The position numbers and the translations under genes were made by a program. Source: an uncultured Clostridia bacterium (lineage in GTDB: Bacteria > Bacillota > Clostridia > Oscillospirales > Ruminococcaceae). Taken from it: 15,972 nt of DNA. Location of the stretch: contig CALLQM010000425.1 of the NCBI GenBank assembly GCA_938014855.1, forward strand, positions 1-15,972, in the 5' to 3' direction. Of the stretch, positions 14,340-15,972 are shown in pieces. How positions within the stretch are numbered: the first letter of the stretch is position 1; each line of letters opens with the position of its first letter. The notes below the pieces were generated by a model. It searched no databases. It was not told the origin of the DNA and worked only from the letters and a program-made list of their open reading frames with translations.

Positions 14340-14368
14340 ATCCTATCACAAAACTGCCCTGTGTGCAA
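14340..14368 (-). promoter_or_regulatory. Candidate promoter of the AGCS gene
   Basis: On the minus strand TTGCAC (14368-14363) and TAGGAT (14345-14340) are 17 bases apart, and TGA before TAGGAT gives an extended -10 (TGnTA..AT). Each box is imperfect, but the position directly before the repeat array supports it. Confidence 0.45.
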
Positions 14369-14393
14369 GAGCGCTGGTCAATTTTTACTAAGT

Positions 14394-15680
14394 TTACCGG
14401 TTAGCCTTTGTGCGATTTTTTAGGTTTCGGTCGTTTTTTTGAAAAGGTGAAGTGCCTTTATTTTGAGTCGGCGAAGTCGGTTTCTGACGAGACTGTCGAG
14501 GCTGTCGCGGCTGACGAGGCTGTTTTGGGATCTGCGTGAAGATTTCCATGGGGTATGGATGTTCTTCTACCGCTGGAATTTTTTTGCCGATCAACTTTTC
14601 AATATCTTTTAAACTGTCTTTTTCATCGTAACAGCAAAACGAAATCGCTGTTCCGCTTAATCCTGCCCGCCCGGTGCGTCCAATGCGGTGTACATACGTT
14701 TCAGGAATATTCGGAAGATCAAAATTGATGACATGGGAAAGTTCGTCAATGTCAATACCGCGTGCCGCAATATCTGTTGCAACTAATACCCGAATTTCAC
14801 CGCTTTTAAATGCATTCAACGCTTTTTGACGGGCATTTTGGCTTTTGTTTCCATGAATTGCCTGCGCAGGAATGCCGTGTTTTACCAATTCTCGTACCAC
14901 ACGGTCTGCTCCGTGTTTTGTGAAGGTAAACACAAGAACTGATACCAATGCAGGGTCTTTAAGCAAATGCAGAAGCAGCTTGCGCTTATTTACTTTATCC
15001 ACATAATAAAGCGTCTGATCGATTTGATCTACGGTCGATGACACCGGTGTAACCGCAACTTTAACAGGATCTGTTAAAATCTTATCGCAAAGCTTTTGTA
15101 TATTTGTCGGCATCGTTGCAGAAAAGAACAGCGTCTGCCGCTGATCGGGTACGCGATCAATTATTTTTTCGACATCATGAATAAAGCCCATATCCAACAT
15201 GCGGTCGGCTTCGTCCAGTACGAATGTCTGCAGATGCGACAAATCGATATATCCCTGTCCAATTAAATCATTCAGTCTGCCCGGTGTTGCTACCAAAATG
15301 TCCACGCCGCGCTTTAAGGCTTCCACCTGTGGATTTTGCGAAACACCGCCGAAAATCACCGCCGTGCGCAGACGAAGATAGTGACCATATGCTTGAAAAC
15401 TGTCACATATTTGCAGGGCAAGTTCTCGTGTCGGGGTTAAAATCAAGGACTTGATCTGCCGTTTTTGACCAGTTTGATAGGTTTGAACAGATAGTCTCTG
15501 CAAAATCGGAATCGCAAATGCTGCGGTTTTACCCGTTCCTGTTTGGGCACAGCCGAGAACATCGCGCCCCTCCAATGCAGGCGGAATTGCTTGCTCCTGA
15601 ATGGGTGACGGATTGGTATATCCTTCGTCCTGCAAAGCGCGCAGGATTGGAAGGCTTAATTGAAGTTCTTCAAATTTCAT
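14394..15680 (-). CDS. DEAD-box RNA helicase, RhlE type
   Basis: This ATP-dependent RNA helicase probably works in ribosome assembly or RNA turnover, often at low temperature. The 428 residues contain every core motif: F3 and PSPIQEQAI (Q motif) at 25-32, AQTGTGKT at 45-52, PTREL, GG and TPGR, DEAD at 156-159, SAT at 187-189, ATDIAARGID at 301-310 and HRIGRTGR at 331-338. The C-terminal tail is basic and disordered, with QPRQPRQPRQSRQ from 9-base repeats (14484-14522), fitting non-specific RNA binding. The ATG at 15680 follows AAAGG by six bases. It is monocistronic, with its own promoter, divergent from the ROK gene; no clear terminator is seen after it. Confidence 0.94.
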   Translation of the reverse strand: MKFEELQLSLPILRALQDEGYTNPSPIQEQAIPPALEGRDVLGCAQTGTGKTAAFAIPILQRLSVQTYQTGQKRQIKSLILTPTRELALQICDSFQAYGHYLRLRTAVIFGGVSQNPQVEALKRGVDILVATPGRLNDLIGQGYIDLSHLQTFVLDEADRMLDMGFIHDVEKIIDRVPDQRQTLFFSATMPTNIQKLCDKILTDPVKVAVTPVSSTVDQIDQTLYYVDKVNKRKLLLHLLKDPALVSVLVFTFTKHGADRVVRELVKHGIPAQAIHGNKSQNARQKALNAFKSGEIRVLVATDIAARGIDIDELSHVINFDLPNIPETYVHRIGRTGRAGLSGTAISFCCYDEKDSLKDIEKLIGKKIPAVEEHPYPMEIFTQIPKQPRQPRQPRQSRQKPTSPTQNKGTSPFQKNDRNLKNRTKANR

Positions 15681-15717
15681 AAATTACCTTTTTCTTTCCT
15701 TGTTATTATAAATAAGT

Positions 15718-15747
15718 ATTATAACATAATGTTATGCAGTATGCCAA
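15718..15747 (-). promoter_or_regulatory. Sigma-A promoter of the helicase gene, with a palindrome in it
   Basis: The minus strand reads TTGGCA (15747-15742), 18 bases, then TATAAT (15723-15718). The palindrome ATAACAT-A-ATGTTAT (15721-15735) overlaps the -10 and spacer and could be an operator. Confidence 0.65.
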
Positions 15748-15785
15748 GTAGTACACCCAATTACAGTACGAACAGTACCGTCAAC

Positions 15786-15814
15786 TTGTATGTTATAAAG
15801 GCTTATGGTATAGT
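15786..15814 (+). promoter_or_regulatory. Sigma-A promoter of the ROK-type regulator gene
   Basis: TTGTAT (15786-15791) and TATAGT (15809-15814) are 17 bases apart, 51 bases before the start codon. Just upstream lie two copies of ACAGTAC (15763-15769 and 15772-15778). Confidence 0.6.
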
Positions 15815-15864
15815 ATTACCATTCTAAAGCAGGAAATGGACAGACGTCGGAGTAGAGGTACATT

Positions 15865-15972
15865 ATGAATCATTCATCCAGCCACGACGAGATGCGAAGT
15901 GCAAACATACTGCGCATTTTTAACTGCATCCGCAAAAATGGGCCAATCACAAAAAAACAAATCCAAAAAGAC
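15865..15972 (+). CDS. ROK-family-type transcriptional regulator, N-terminal fragment (cut by window end)
   Basis: Only 36 codons are present. They read MNHSSSHDEMRSANILRIF followed by NCIRKNGPITKKQIQKD. This fits the winged-helix N-terminus of ROK/XylR/NagC repressors, with the pattern R..N...ILr.i...GPIsr.eIa, which control sugar uptake and use. The ATG follows GGAGTAGAGG. The sugar-kinase-like domain would lie outside the window. A MarR-type or other winged-helix protein with the same start is possible. It diverges from the helicase gene. Confidence 0.65.
   Translation, partial: MNHSSSHDEMRSANILRIFNCIRKNGPITKKQIQKD

Noticed and set aside
14255..14340. A glycine riboswitch before the AGCS gene
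   Set aside because: The leader is only about 80 bases and lacks the tandem aptamer pattern; the hairpin found is a simple inverted repeat.
14484..14522. A CRISPR-like or minisatellite repeat
   Set aside because: It is a 9-base coding repeat (Gln-Pro-Arg units) in the disordered tail of the helicase.

Overview
The window is a gene-dense stretch of a motile, low-to-moderate GC Gram-positive (Firmicutes) chromosome, most likely a clostridium of the Oscillospiraceae/Ruminococcaceae type. The evidence is the flagellar gene order flgM-flgN-flgK-flgL-DUF6470(yviE)-fliW-csrA...fliD, strong AGGAGG-type ribosome binding sites, TTGaca/TATAAT promoters and hairpin-plus-T-tract terminators. The genus cannot be fixed from the sequence. 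There are no tRNA or rRNA genes, insertion sequences, prophage genes or CRISPR arrays.

Region 1 (1-6672) is a late flagellar cluster read on the minus strand. It runs from flgM (anti-sigma factor) through flgN (chaperone), flgK and flgL (hook-filament junction) and a YviE-like DUF6470 protein to fliW and csrA, the protein/RNA-binding pair that couples flagellin level to translation. The run is interrupted by one plus-strand gene at 1179-1847 for a PilZ/YcgR-like protein whose c-di-GMP-binding motifs look lost. Beyond it lie a small coiled-coil protein (probable chaperone) and the start of fliD (filament cap), which is cut by the window edge. No flagellin gene lies between csrA and fliD.

Region 2 (6834-8160) is a plus-strand two-gene operon with a near-consensus sigma-A promoter: a Soj/ParA-type ATPase overlapping a protein with a basic N-terminus, a disordered linker and a C-terminal ComFB-like domain. 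ComFB replaces the expected ParB. A long bidirectional terminator separates it from region 3. This pair is the best candidate for an uncharacterised system.

Region 3 (8165-12831) is a minus-strand operon transcribed in the order ABC-F ATPase, MATE exporter, RNase Z-like metallo-beta-lactamase-fold hydrolase, uridine kinase, from an extended -10 promoter. The second ATPase domain of the ABC-F protein lacks the whole Walker B strand, through a clean in-frame deletion.

Region 4 (12846-15972) holds a sodium:alanine/glycine symporter (AGCS) gene with a repeat-rich promoter and its own terminator, an RhlE-type DEAD-box RNA helicase, and, divergently, the first 36 codons of a ROK-type transcriptional regulator cut by the window end. 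No gene-free stretch exceeds 300 bases; the longest is about 240 bases (6673-6909), between flgM and parA.
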